A stretch of DNA of 64,000 bases. It comes from Allocatelliglobosispora scoriae. GTDB taxonomy: Bacteria > Actinomycetota > Actinomycetes > Mycobacteriales > Micromonosporaceae. How positions within the stretch are numbered: the stretch's first letter is position 1; each line of letters starts with the position of its first letter. The position numbers and the translations under genes were made by a program. Where the stretch lies: positions 124,001 to 188,000 of the forward strand of contig NZ_JACHMN010000003.1 of the NCBI RefSeq assembly GCF_014204945.1, in the 5' to 3' direction. Of this stretch, positions 37,101 through 45,316 are shown in pieces. The notes below the pieces were generated by a model that saw only the letters and a program-made list of their open reading frames with translations, was not told the origin of the DNA and searched no databases.

Positions 37101-38657
37101 GTCGAGCAGGGAGCCGCGCCAGCGGGTCGGCGTGGCGAAGGGGGCGAGCCCCATCAGCCGCTGCTGCGCCTCGAAGGCGGTGACCTGCCAGGGCTCGCGT
37201 CGCGCGTGCATCGACTGGTGGTGCCCGGCGAGCCGGTCGCGGCGGGTGGTGAGCCGCCGGTGCAGCTCGGCCGTCTCCGGCAGGATCTCCTGCGAGATGC
37301 GCTGCAGCCGGGTCGCCATCGCCTGGGCGAACTGCCGCCGCGACGTGCCCTCGCTGTGCAGGTTCTGCACGAGGTCGTCGAGGCCCGCGTCGGCGAGGCG
37401 GCCGACGACGGCGTCGATCGCGGCACGCTTCTCCGCGACGAACAGGGTGGTTCGCCCGCGAGCGGCGAGCGCCGCTATCAGGTTGGCGATGGTCTGGCTC
37501 TTGCCGGTGCCGGGCGGGCCCTTGATGACGAGGTTCTGCCCCGCGAGGACGGAGTTGATCGCGTGGCTCTGCGAGGCGTCGGCGTCGAGCACGAGGTATT
37601 CGTCGGCCGGCGCGGTGCGGTCCGGTGCGTCGGCGGCGATGCTCGCCGTGCTGGCGAGCCGGAGCCCGGCGGCCCGGTCACCGGCGAGGGCGGCCACCGC
37701 GTCGCTGCGGGAGAGCAGCTCGGCCGCGTTTTCCAGGTCGGTGACCATCGGCAGCTTCTCATAGCTGAAGGTGCCGATCAGCCGGGTCGGCGCGATCTGG
37801 AAGTCGGGCACCTCGTCGGCTGCCTTGATCAGCTTGGTGAAGACGAGGGCCGGGTCGATCGTGGCCTGCTCGTCGTCGATCAGCTCGTCGCCGTCGACGA
37901 CGACACCGTGCTCCCGGGCGAGCTTGAAGATCAGCACCGGGTTGAGCGTGGGCATCGGGTCGACGGTCAGCCGGAAGTCGTGCTCGGCGACGGTGACGGC
38001 GTCGATGCGCAGGGAGTAGAGCAGCACCGGAGCGCGCGGCGTGCGGTCGGACTCGGCCCAGGTCGCCATGCCGACGGCGACATAACCGGCCTCGATGCCG
38101 CGCTCCTCGGCGAGGTCGCGCATCCGGGACCGGATCGTGCGGGCTCGCCGGATGGCGTCGGAGCGCAGGTCCGCGGCGGTCCGGCTGCCGGTGGTCCGCG
38201 CGACGGTCTGACCCTCGACGGGGAGGACCGCGGTGGTCTGATCGTCGCCGGTCCGGTCCGCTGCGGGCAGGATCGCGGTGGTCTGGCTCGTGCTGTCCGA
38301 ACCGGCGGCGGGCGGGTTCGCGCCCTCCGGGCGGGCGGCCGTCCGAGTGGCGGCGGTCGAGCCGGCCGCCCGACTCGCCGGGAAGAGCTGGCTGATCGTC
38401 TGGGGTGCCCCGAGCAGCAGCCGGTCGACGGCCTGGGGGTCGGCACCGGAGAGGTCGAGCGTGCCGGATTTCAGGTCGCGGTAGTAGGCCAGCCGGTTGG
38501 CGGCGGTGGGGTCGATGAGGGTCTCGGCCCAGCGTGCGCTGGCGCGGCTCAGATCGAAGGCCGCGCTGTCGCTACCGGCGCCGGTGACGCCGTCGATGAG
38601 GGTGGGCTGCTCGGTGGACACCTCTCCGAGTGTGTCACGGCGGGACATGCGCCGCAT
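34122..38657 (-). CDS. DUF4011-type N-terminus plus SF1 helicase plus C-terminal REase (MTES_1575/Vsr-like) protein, Hhe-like
   Basis: A 1511-aa protein. The N-terminus (WAETLIDPTAANRLAYYRDL) resembles DUF4011. The SF1 helicase has Walker A IKGPPGTGKSQTIANL at about 375, Walker B VVIFDEASQVEPTEG at about 917, GDEHQLPPTRFF, WHYRSRDERL, VQGDERDAIIIS and RRLNVAITRAKRRV. Between Walker A and B lies about 540 residues of mostly helical sequence. At about 1210-1300 is a Vsr-like nuclease domain (GQRIDFVATHPERP; LAIEADGATYHSGATVRD; LGWRFHRIWSTDW). A Pro/Ala-rich linker and a ~90-residue tail end it. Similar DUF4011-helicase-Vsr proteins (Hhe) have been reported as single-gene phage defence; a repair role is the alternative. 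Starts at 38657, 38648 or 38621 (GTG) are possible. A palindromic-repeat half-unit is encoded in frame near residue 1420. Confidence 0.85.
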   Translation of the reverse strand: MRRMSRRDTLGEVSTEQPTLIDGVTGAGSDSAAFDLSRASARWAETLIDPTAANRLAYYRDLKSGTLDLSGADPQAVDRLLLGAPQTISQLFPASRAAGSTAATRTAARPEGANPPAAGSDSTSQTTAILPAADRTGDDQTTAVLPVEGQTVARTTGSRTAADLRSDAIRRARTIRSRMRDLAEERGIEAGYVAVGMATWAESDRTPRAPVLLYSLRIDAVTVAEHDFRLTVDPMPTLNPVLIFKLAREHGVVVDGDELIDDEQATIDPALVFTKLIKAADEVPDFQIAPTRLIGTFSYEKLPMVTDLENAAELLSRSDAVAALAGDRAAGLRLASTASIAADAPDRTAPADEYLVLDADASQSHAINSVLAGQNLVIKGPPGTGKSQTIANLIAALAARGRTTLFVAEKRAAIDAVVGRLADAGLDDLVQNLHSEGTSRRQFAQAMATRLQRISQEILPETAELHRRLTTRRDRLAGHHQSMHARREPWQVTAFEAQQRLMGLAPFATPTRWRGSLLDQLTADKAAQLRDALAELARLGEFAPSRWSEPWARTTLTSSAQVPAAMDAAGRLDHELLPTARAHLQQALDQTGLRPPANLAATRDLISLVEEVQATLTSFRPRIYAGPLDRWLAATAERAERKATMPQLGWSERRAAVREVGSLWLGRGRPAKGTLHGSLLAVRDQLVRWREVAAHPGAIPAVPPALDAARQSLRALDDGLAELAAYLPLSTESITLDALQRMLDTLAADQSGLMRAVRRNELRTAVTPWQTQRLLEELGRRNADAAGAEAAFDHAWLSSILDHVVASDPAYAQFHGDALHAVAVEYADADRGHIGTTAGRVRHAAAAHLVSVLDRHPEQQQLIRKEAAKKARHLPMRELFRRAPEVLTAVKPCWAMSPLLVSQVLPPQRLFDVVIFDEASQVEPTEGITAIMRGNQVVVAGDEHQLPPTRFFDRADAPELVEDDDEGELTADVESLLQAFAAALPMSQVKHLSWHYRSRDERLIAFSNSHIYAPNGNALTTFPGTAAKGSLTHHPGGADEVATVVELILDHARQRPNESLGVITMGLTHAEKIDAALRKAITKLPELHGFFSATSHEPFFVKNIERVQGDERDAIIISVGYGKSADGRMLYRFGPLNIAGGHRRLNVAITRAKRRVTVVSSFSHLEMDPAKLTGDGTRMLKAYLEFAETGSLGGRSDALAPRLTPFETDVRDRLVAAGIPLTVSYGVSGQRIDFVATHPERPEELILAIEADGATYHSGATVRDRERLRKEHLERLGWRFHRIWSTDWSRDPHREVARAVEAYQLALAAAETAAAPVGTIPVPPGTVPGVVSATGPLSLDSEPLAPTLTDLTRQPAGAAGQTATEATAAQAMPVAAGSTATAADLAPAGTPAPAPTAAPAGAPAQEAAAPASPADAHDRRNSSRVGPIEAGPERIRTRQRPDFEPGLPIADYSVGTLVELLAWIESDGRLRTEEDVLDEAIDELGFARRGPRIMAELRSALEMSRQRHRQE
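34376..34410. repeat. Palindromic repeat half-unit C inside the helicase gene
   Basis: A 35-base copy of one arm of repeats A/B (TAGGACCAACTCTTG ... GCGGCGATCGTGG, one change from the consensus) lies inside the helicase CDS. On the minus strand it encodes about HDRRNSSRVGPI in the linker before the C-terminal tail, with no frame disruption. Only one arm is present. Confidence 0.85.
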
Positions 38658-38720
38658 GGTGCGTGCGGATGACCGATCAGGCCCCTACCGGCTGTTCCGG
38701 ATGGTCGGCATACTGTCGCG

Positions 38721-40229
38721 GTGATTCGCCCCCTTCCGCGCCGGATGCTGCTCGCGGTCACCGCGTTCGCCCTCGCCGCGACCGCCTCCTGCTCCGGCTC
38801 CGGCGACAGCCCGACCTTCCAGCCGGGCGTGCCGGCCTCCGCCGCGCCGAGCGCCGGCGCGAGTACGGGTTCGAGCGCGGCTCCGGCCGGAAGCTGGTCG
38901 GACGCGGCCGGAGTGGGCAAGCCCTACGGTACGAAGGTCAACGGACTGCTGACCTTCCGGGGGAATCCGACCCGGACCTTCTACGGCACAGGACCGATTC
39001 CCCGGACAAAGCCGACGCAGCTCTGGAAATTCCCGAAGTCGGGCAGCCTCTGCTCGCTCTCCACCGACGAGCACGGCGAGCGCGAATGGTGCGGTTCGGG
39101 CTGGACCGGGCAGCCGTCGGTCTTCGAGCGCGACGGCAAGACCTGGGTGGTCTTCGGCGCATACGACGCGAAGATCCACTTCCTCGATGCCTCGACCGGC
39201 AACCGGATCCTGCCGGACTTCACCACCGGCGACATCATCAAGGGCTCCGTCACCATCGACCCGGACGGATATCCTCTGGTCTACTCCGGTTCCCGGGACA
39301 ACTACTACCGCATCATCGCGATCGACCGGGGCAAGCCGACCGAGCTGTGGAAGCTCTCGGCCAACGCGGTCAGCCCGACGATGTGGAACAACGACTGGGA
39401 CGGCGCCGGCATCATCATCGACGACTACCTCTTCGAGGGCGGCGAGAACAGCCAGTTCCACATCGTCAAGCTCAACCGCGGCTACGGCCCCGACGGCAAG
39501 GTGACCGTCAAGCCCAAGCTCGTCTTCAACGCGCCGAGCTGGGACGGTCAGCTGCTCAAGGACATCGGCGACCGGATGGTCTCGGTGGAGAACTCGGTGG
39601 CCGTCTTCGGCAACACCGTCTACTTCGCCAACTCGGGCGGCCTGGTGCAGGGCTGGGACATCAGCGGGCTCAAGGAGGGCAGGAAGCCGACACGGACCTT
39701 CCGCTTCTGGACCGGTGACGACACCGACGCCTCGATCGCGATCGACGAGACCGGCGCGCTCTATGTGGGGTCGGAGTATGAACGCGGCACGGCCCGGGCC
39801 AAGCAGGTCGGGCAGATGATGAAGCTCGATCCGACGAAGCCCGACCCGCTGGTCTGGGGGGTCAAGGACCGCCAGACCAAGCCGAAGTCGGGGATCTGGG
39901 GATCGCCCGCGCTCTACAAGGACATCGCGATCTTCGACACCCACCACGGCGACGTCTTCGGCATCGACAAGGCGACCGGGGCGGTGCGCTGGAAGTTCCA
40001 CCTCACCGCACCGACGTGGCAGTCGCCGATCGTCGTCGACGGCGTCCTGCTGATCGGCGACGGCGGCGGGGTGATGCACGCCTTCGACCTCGCCGACACC
40101 ACGGTGGCGCCGAAGCAGCTCTGGCAGCTCAGCGTCGGCGGCAACATCGAGTCGACCCCGGCGGTCTGGAACGGCGTGCTCTACTTCGGCACCCGGTCCG
40201 GCGCGGTGCACGCGATCGGGCTGCGCTGA
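38721..40229 (+). CDS. Lipoprotein with PQQ-like beta-propeller repeats
   Basis: A 502-aa exported protein. A lipoprotein-type signal (RRMLLAVTAFALAATASC) puts the lipid-anchored Cys at about residue 23, followed by a Ser/Ala/Gly linker. Residues about 70-500 form seven or so blades with recurring WKF/WK and GxVxAxD-like turns: HFLDASTGNRIL, FGIDKATGAVRWKFHL, MHAFDLADTTVAPKQLWQL, VHAIGLR. This is the PQQ-dehydrogenase/BamB-like WD40-type fold used here probably for binding rather than PQQ catalysis, since I see no PQQ catalytic residues pattern. GTG start; divergent from the helicase by 63 bp. Substrate unknown. Confidence 0.83.
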   Translation: MIRPLPRRMLLAVTAFALAATASCSGSGDSPTFQPGVPASAAPSAGASTGSSAAPAGSWSDAAGVGKPYGTKVNGLLTFRGNPTRTFYGTGPIPRTKPTQLWKFPKSGSLCSLSTDEHGEREWCGSGWTGQPSVFERDGKTWVVFGAYDAKIHFLDASTGNRILPDFTTGDIIKGSVTIDPDGYPLVYSGSRDNYYRIIAIDRGKPTELWKLSANAVSPTMWNNDWDGAGIIIDDYLFEGGENSQFHIVKLNRGYGPDGKVTVKPKLVFNAPSWDGQLLKDIGDRMVSVENSVAVFGNTVYFANSGGLVQGWDISGLKEGRKPTRTFRFWTGDDTDASIAIDETGALYVGSEYERGTARAKQVGQMMKLDPTKPDPLVWGVKDRQTKPKSGIWGSPALYKDIAIFDTHHGDVFGIDKATGAVRWKFHLTAPTWQSPIVVDGVLLIGDGGGVMHAFDLADTTVAPKQLWQLSVGGNIESTPAVWNGVLYFGTRSGAVHAIGLR

Positions 40230-40269
40230 TCTTCCGGCGCGATGCCGCTCGCGGGTGCATCATGGCCTG

Positions 40270-42699
40270 ATGCCCCACGATCGCGAAGAGGTGATCGAGG
40301 CCGCCCTGCGCGCCCTCGACCTGGAGACCAAGGTGCGGATTCTCGCCGGTCAGGACATGTGGTCGCTGCCCGCCGTCGAGGAGATCGGGCTCGCCTCGCT
40401 CGTCGTCTCCGACGGGCCGATCGGCGTACGCGGGACGCAGTGGAGCGCCGACGATCCGTCGATCGCGCTGCCCAGTCCGACCGCGCTCGCCGCGACCTGG
40501 GATCCGGAGCTGGCCCGGCGGGCCGGTCGCCTGCTCGGCCAGGAGGCTCATCGCAAGGGCGTGCACGTGCTGCTCGCGCCGACGGTCAACCTGCACCGCA
40601 GCCCGCTCGGCGGCCGCCACTTCGAGTGCTACTCCGAGGATCCGCTGCTCACCGGGGCGATCGGCGCCGCCTATGTGACCGGGGTGCAGGAGCAGTCGGT
40701 CGGCACGACGGTGAAGCACTTCGTCGGCAACGACGCGGAGACCGAGCGCTTCACCGTCGACAACCAGATCGGCGAGCGGGCGCTGCGCGAGCTCTACCTC
40801 GCGCCCTTCGAGACGATCGTGCGCGCCGGTGCCTGGGGTGTCATGTCGGCATACAACCAGGTCAACGGCGTCACCATGTCGGCGCACGCCGAGCTGCAGC
40901 ACGACCTGCTCAAGCAGGAGTGGGGCTTCGACGGCGCGGTCGTCTCCGACTGGTTCGCCGCCCGCGATGCGGTCGGCACCGCCAACGGCGGCCTCGACAT
41001 CGCGATGCCGGCGGCGGGCAGCCCGTGGGGCGAGGCCCTGGTCGCGGCAGTCCGCAACGGCGAGGTCACCGAGGAAACCATCGATCATCAGGTACGCCGG
41101 GTCCTGCGCCTCGCCGCCCGCACCGGTGCCCTCGCCGGGGCCGACCCCGAGGTGCCCGTCGATCGCCGCCCGGCACCGATCGACGGCGATGCCCTGGCCC
41201 GCGAGATCGCCGTGCGCTCCTTCGTCCTCGCCACCAACCGCGACCATGCCCTGCCCCTCGATCCGGCCGCCCTGACCAGCATCGCCGTGATCGGGGTGCT
41301 CGCCCGCGACGCCCGCATCCTCGGCGGCGGCAGCGCCCAGGTCTTCCCCGCACACGTCATCTCACCCCTCGACGGGCTCACCGCCGCGCTGCCGGACGGC
41401 GTCCGGGTGACCTACGCCGTGGGCGCCGACCCGCGCGAGAAGGTGCCGCCCGCGACGGGTCCACACTGGACGGAACTCGGCGCGACCTTCCGCGACGGCG
41501 ACGGCGCCGTGCTGAGCTCCGTGAGCCTCGCCTCCGGCACCGGGCTCTGGATGGAGCTGCCGGACGGCATCGACCCCGAGGCGCTCGCGACCGTGGAGAT
41601 CGCCGGACGGCTCACGGCACCCGCGACCGGCACGCACCTGCTGTCGATCCGGGGCATCGGGCAGTACGCGCTGACCGTCGACGGCGAGACGGTCTTCGAG
41701 GGGCCGATCATGCCCGACAGCGACGACCTCTCCGCGCTCTTCCTGCACCCGCCCGAGACCCGGTTCCCGGTCGAGCTGACCGAGGGCCAGCAGGTCGCCG
41801 TCGTGCTGCGCCAGCAGGTGATGATGCCGCCCGGGATGGTGATCGTCTCGCTGACGCTCGGCCACGCCCAGCCCACCGGCACTCCCGACGAGCTCATCGA
41901 GGAGGCGGTACGCGCGGCCGCCGACGCGGAGGTGGCCGTGGTCGTCGTCGGGACGACCGAGGAGGTCGAGTCCGAGGGGTTCGACCGGACCACGCTGGCG
42001 CTGCCGGGACGCCAGGACGAGCTGGTCCGGCGGGTCGTCGCCGCCAATCCGCGTACCGTCGTCGTCGTCAACGCCGGGTCACCGGTCGAGCTGCCCTGGG
42101 CCGACGAGGTCGCCGCGGTGCTGCTCACCTGGTTCCCCGGGCAGGAGGCCGGGCACGCCCTCGCCGATGTGCTGCTCGGTGCCGCCGAACCCGGCGGGCG
42201 GCTGCCGACCACGTGGCCCGTGGTCGCGGCGGACTGCCCGATCCTGTCGACGACGCCGGTGGACGGGGTGCTCGCCTACGACGAGGGCGTCTTCATCGGC
42301 TATCGGGCCTGGGACCGGACGGCTGCCGTGCCGCGCTTCGGGTTCGGTCACGGTCTCGGGTACACCTCGTGGGCGTACCGGTCGATGGAGATTGTCGATG
42401 GGGTCGCGACCGTGACCCTGCGCAACGAGGGTGACCGGGCGGGGCGCGAGGTCGTGCAGCTCTATGCCGGGCCGAGCGTCGCGGACGGTGAGCGGCCGGT
42501 GCGCTGGCTCGCGGGATTCGCCGTGGTCGAGGCGGCGGCGGGGGAGTCGGTGACCGTGACGATCCCGCTGCCCGAGCGCACCTTCCAGATCTGGGACGGC
42601 GGGTGGCGCACGGTGGAGGGCGCCTACGCGATCGAGGCCGCGCACAGCATCATGGAACGTCCACTCTCGACGGTGATCACGATCGGAGGCGCCCGGTGA
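40270..42699 (+). CDS. Glycoside hydrolase family 3 beta-glucosidase with PA14-like insert
   Basis: An 809-aa cytoplasmic-looking enzyme (no signal peptide). The GH3 N-domain has LVVSDGPIGVRG, KHFVGNDAE and the nucleophile Asp in GAVVSDWFAAR. A PA14-like lectin insert lies at about 400-500 (LTAPATGTHLLSIRGIGQYA). The C-domain has VVVVGTTEEVESEGFDR, with a likely acid/base Glu, and the end is a fibronectin-III-like domain (VTLRNEGDRAGREVVQLYAG). This architecture hydrolyses beta-glucosides or beta-xylosides. I chose ATG 40270; a GTG at 40255 is possible, and neither has a good ribosome site. It overlaps the following hydrolase by 4 bp (GTGA), so the two are coupled. Confidence 0.92.
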   Translation: MPHDREEVIEAALRALDLETKVRILAGQDMWSLPAVEEIGLASLVVSDGPIGVRGTQWSADDPSIALPSPTALAATWDPELARRAGRLLGQEAHRKGVHVLLAPTVNLHRSPLGGRHFECYSEDPLLTGAIGAAYVTGVQEQSVGTTVKHFVGNDAETERFTVDNQIGERALRELYLAPFETIVRAGAWGVMSAYNQVNGVTMSAHAELQHDLLKQEWGFDGAVVSDWFAARDAVGTANGGLDIAMPAAGSPWGEALVAAVRNGEVTEETIDHQVRRVLRLAARTGALAGADPEVPVDRRPAPIDGDALAREIAVRSFVLATNRDHALPLDPAALTSIAVIGVLARDARILGGGSAQVFPAHVISPLDGLTAALPDGVRVTYAVGADPREKVPPATGPHWTELGATFRDGDGAVLSSVSLASGTGLWMELPDGIDPEALATVEIAGRLTAPATGTHLLSIRGIGQYALTVDGETVFEGPIMPDSDDLSALFLHPPETRFPVELTEGQQVAVVLRQQVMMPPGMVIVSLTLGHAQPTGTPDELIEEAVRAAADAEVAVVVVGTTEEVESEGFDRTTLALPGRQDELVRRVVAANPRTVVVVNAGSPVELPWADEVAAVLLTWFPGQEAGHALADVLLGAAEPGGRLPTTWPVVAADCPILSTTPVDGVLAYDEGVFIGYRAWDRTAAVPRFGFGHGLGYTSWAYRSMEIVDGVATVTLRNEGDRAGREVVQLYAGPSVADGERPVRWLAGFAVVEAAAGESVTVTIPLPERTFQIWDGGWRTVEGAYAIEAAHSIMERPLSTVITIGGAR

Positions 42700-43457
42700 G
42701 GCTGCACCTGCACGAGGCCGGTGACGGCGACCGGGTCGCCCTGCTGATCCACGGGGTGATGTCCGACCACGGGACCTGGCACGCCGTGGAGGCGGAGCTG
42801 ATCACGCGCGGCTTCCGGGTCATCGCGCCGGACCTGCGGGGACACGGGTTGAGCCCGCGCGGCGACTACACCCCGGAGTTCTTCGCCGCGGACCTGGTGG
42901 AGAACCTGCCGACCGGGGCGGACCTCGCGATCGGGCACTCGCTCGGCGGGCTGGCGCTCGCGCTCGCCGTCGAGCAACTGCGACCGGTGCGCGCCGTCTA
43001 CTCCGACCCGGCGCTGCTGCTGCCCGTCGTGCCGCGTGAGCTGCGCGGCGTCCTGGCCCGCGTCGCCGACGAGGCGACGGCGGAGACGATCCGGGCGGGC
43101 AATCCACGATGGAGCGACGCCGACATCGCGGCCGAGGTGGCCGGGTTCGCGCTCTTCGACCGGGCGGCCGCCGACGTGCTGGTCGAGGCCGGTGGCAGGG
43201 ACTTCATGCCGGAGCGGGCGGTGGTCCCGTCGCTGGTCCAGCTCGCCGACCCGAGCAGCCTGATCAACGCCGCTGCGGCGGACCGCCTGCGCGCCCGAGG
43301 TTTCCAGGTGGAGACGATCCCCGCGACGGGCCACTGCATCCACCGCGACGACCTGTCGGCGTTCCTGACCTCCACCCTGAACTTTAATGCTGGACACACC
43401 GCGAAAAGTGCAACAGAAGTCAGGATCGATTCCGACACGCCGTCGATCCAGCATTAA
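42696..43457 (+). CDS. Alpha/beta hydrolase with C-terminus encoded by an inverted-repeat element
   Basis: A 253-aa alpha/beta hydrolase. The oxyanion/HG motif is LLIHGVMSDHGTW, the nucleophile Ser is in AIGHSLGGLALA, and the catalytic His is in ATGHCIHRDD near residue 215. The start GTG overlaps the GH3 stop and has GGAGG 5 bases upstream. The last ~27 residues (from TLNFNAGHTAKS on) are encoded by a 94-bp element with 21-bp inverted ends, which also supplies the TAA stop. The native gene probably ended a little after FLTSTL. The coupling to GH3 suggests a role in glycoside or ester metabolism, but the substrate is unknown. Confidence 0.88.
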   Translation: MRLHLHEAGDGDRVALLIHGVMSDHGTWHAVEAELITRGFRVIAPDLRGHGLSPRGDYTPEFFAADLVENLPTGADLAIGHSLGGLALALAVEQLRPVRAVYSDPALLLPVVPRELRGVLARVADEATAETIRAGNPRWSDADIAAEVAGFALFDRAAADVLVEAGGRDFMPERAVVPSLVQLADPSSLINAAAADRLRARGFQVETIPATGHCIHRDDLSAFLTSTLNFNAGHTAKSATEVRIDSDTPSIQH

Positions 43458-43467
43458 AGTTCAGGGT
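43374..43467. mobile_element. 94-bp MITE-like element with 21-bp perfect terminal inverted repeats
   Basis: The ends 43374-43394 (ACCCTGAACTTTAATGCTGG...) and 43447-43467 are perfect 21-bp reverse complements; the interior of 52 bp does not pair. The ends are AT-richer than the surrounding sequence. The right end carries the stop codon of the alpha/beta hydrolase. It may be a non-autonomous transposon remnant, or a long-loop terminator. No target-site duplication is evident. Confidence 0.6.
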
Positions 43468-43501
43468 CGTGCGGCGGCGGGTCGGCAGCACGCACACGAA
43501 A

Positions 43502-43534
43502 GATCGGCGCAACTCGTGAAGAGTTGCGCCGATC
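43502..43534 (-). terminator. Hairpin related to the palindromic repeat family, after DEAD-box gene
   Basis: GATCGGCGCAACTC pairs with GAGTTGCGCCGATC around GTGAA. It keeps the CGCAACTC/GAGTTGCG core of the family but is a short form with a compensated change in the stem (CGGCGC/GCGCCG). It lies just past the end of the leftward DEAD-box gene. Confidence 0.75.
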
Positions 43535-43548
43535 GTTGGTGTTAGTGG

Positions 43549-45156
43549 TCAGCGACCGCCGGCGCGGCTGCGGGACGAGAACGCCGCAGCGCCGCCCCGA
43601 CCGCCCGTGGAGGCCGCCGCTGCGCCTGCGCCGCGTCCCGATCCGCCCGACGAACCGGCGGCACGGGTGCTCGCACCGGCACCACGGCCCGACGATCCGG
43701 CGCCGCGACCGCCGCCGGAGGACCGGCCGGTGCTCGGCGCACCGGCGATGCGGGCGTTGACGACGGTCGTGGACCGGCCGCTCGCAGCCGCCCCGCCGCG
43801 ACCGCCACCGGAACCGCGCCCGGCTGACGTGGTGCCACCGGTGGTGGCGCCGCCCCGGCCGGAGCCCGAACGCCGTCCGCCACCGCCGCCGCCACGCCGT
43901 CCGCCGCCACCGCGGGAGTCGGGTTCGACGAGGGAGGCGACCGGAGGCGCGGTGAAGGTGCGCTCGCCCGGTGCCAGCTTCGCCAGCAGCGGGTCGCCCG
44001 GCCGGACCGTGGTCGTGGTCGGGCTGACACCGGCCTTGCGGGTCAGGTCGCGCACCTCGCGGGCCTGGTCGTCGGTGGAGAGGGTGATCACGATGCCGGC
44101 CGCGCCCGCGCGGGCCGTGCGGCCCGAACGGTGCAGGTAGGCCTTGTGCTCGACCGGCGGGTCGGCGTGGATGACGAGCGCGACGTCGTCGACGTGGATG
44201 CCCCGCGCCGCGATGTCGGTCGCGACCAGCGTGGTCGTCTCGCCGTTGGAGAAGGCCTCCAGGTTGCGGCTGCGGGCATTCTGCGCGAGGTTGCCGTGCA
44301 GCTCCACCGCCGGAACGCCGGAAGCGACCAACTGCCGCGTCAGCTTCTTGGCACCGTGCTTGGTACGCGTGAAGACGAGCGTCCGCCCCGGCGCGGCGGC
44401 GAGGTCGACGAGGACCGGCAGCCGGTCCTCGTGCCGCAGCTGCAGCACGTGGTGGGTCATCTTGGCGACGGGCGAGAGCGACGAGTCGACACTGTGCGTC
44501 ACCGGCTTGTTGAGGAACTGCTTGGCCAGCACGTCCACGCCGCCGTCGAGCGTCGCGGAGAAGAGCAGCCGCTGGCCCGTCCGCGGGGTCGCCTCCATCA
44601 GGCGCCGGACGACCGGGAGGAAGCCCAGGTCGGCCATGTGGTCGGCCTCGTCGAGAACGGTGATCTCGACACCGCTGAGGTCGGCGTAGCCCTCGTTCAC
44701 GTGGTCGGCGAGCCGACCGGGGCAGGCGACGAGGATGTCGACGCCACGGCGCAGGGCCGTGATCTGCGGCTTCGCGCCGACACCGCCGAAGACGGTGAGG
44801 GTGCGCAGCGAGAGCGCGTCGGCGAGCGGGGCCAGTGAGGCTTCGATCTGGGTGGCGAGCTCGCGCGTCGGCACCAGGATCATGGCGCGGGGGCGGCCCG
44901 GCTGGCGGGTCGCCTTGCTCGCCGCCAGACGCGTGAGCAGCGGCAGCAGGAATGCGTAGGTCTTGCCTGAGCCCGTCTGGCCTCTGCCCAGCACGTCGCG
45001 CCCGGCGAGCGTGTCCGGGAGGGACTTCGCCTGGATCGGGGTGGGCACGGTGATGCCGTTGGCGGCGAGCACCGTGGTCAGGATCGGGGGGACGCCAAGA
45101 CCGGCGAAGGTCGTGGACGTGTCAGCTTGCGGGGTAAGGGGGCGGGTGACCGCCAT
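43549..45156 (-). CDS. DEAD-box RNA helicase with Gly/Arg-rich C-terminus
   Basis: A 535-aa ATP-dependent RNA helicase. Motifs in order: Q-motif region GVPPILTTVLAANGITVPTPIQ, motif I GRGQTGSGKTYAF, motif Ia PTRELATQ, motif II VLDEADHMADLG, motif III LLFSATLDG, then the second RecA-like domain with TDIAARGIHVDDV and motif VI HRSGRTARAG. The final ~130 residues are low-complexity Gly/Arg/Ser/Ala (GGGRRGGGGGGRRSG), an RGG-like RNA-binding tail. Family members unwind structured RNA in ribosome assembly and cold adaptation. The ATG at 45156 is 5 bases after CGGAGA and begins MAVTRPLTPQ; upstream sequence in frame is not conserved-looking. Confidence 0.92.
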   Translation of the reverse strand: MAVTRPLTPQADTSTTFAGLGVPPILTTVLAANGITVPTPIQAKSLPDTLAGRDVLGRGQTGSGKTYAFLLPLLTRLAASKATRQPGRPRAMILVPTRELATQIEASLAPLADALSLRTLTVFGGVGAKPQITALRRGVDILVACPGRLADHVNEGYADLSGVEITVLDEADHMADLGFLPVVRRLMEATPRTGQRLLFSATLDGGVDVLAKQFLNKPVTHSVDSSLSPVAKMTHHVLQLRHEDRLPVLVDLAAAPGRTLVFTRTKHGAKKLTRQLVASGVPAVELHGNLAQNARSRNLEAFSNGETTTLVATDIAARGIHVDDVALVIHADPPVEHKAYLHRSGRTARAGAAGIVITLSTDDQAREVRDLTRKAGVSPTTTTVRPGDPLLAKLAPGERTFTAPPVASLVEPDSRGGGGRRGGGGGGRRSGSGRGGATTGGTTSAGRGSGGGRGGAAASGRSTTVVNARIAGAPSTGRSSGGGRGAGSSGRGAGASTRAAGSSGGSGRGAGAAAASTGGRGGAAAFSSRSRAGGR

Positions 45157-45282
45157 TGAGTCTCCGAACGTGGATGGGTCGTCCTGCCCGGCGCAGACCG
45201 GATCGGTCGCGGCGCGTGGTGTCCGACAAAAAAGACCGCGGCTGAGGCAGAACGGGTCATGCCGCAGGTGAAGCATACTCCA

Positions 45283-45296
45283 GTACTGTTCAGTAC
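45283..45296. promoter_or_regulatory. Palindrome GTACTG-tt-CAGTAC in the DEAD-box/glycosyltransferase divergent region
   Basis: A perfect 6-bp inverted repeat (GTACTGttCAGTAC) sits 21 bases upstream of the glycosyltransferase start, in an AT-richer stretch (CATACTCCAGTACTGTT). The position and symmetry fit a repressor operator over the operon promoter; a random hit is possible. Confidence 0.35.
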
Positions 45297-45316
45297 ATGT
45301 TACAGAGACGATCATC

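Noticed and set aside
34407-38672. A 1421-codon plus-strand frame opposite the helicase gene
   Set aside because: The minus-strand frame has clear helicase and nuclease motifs; the plus-strand translation is low-complexity and motif-free.
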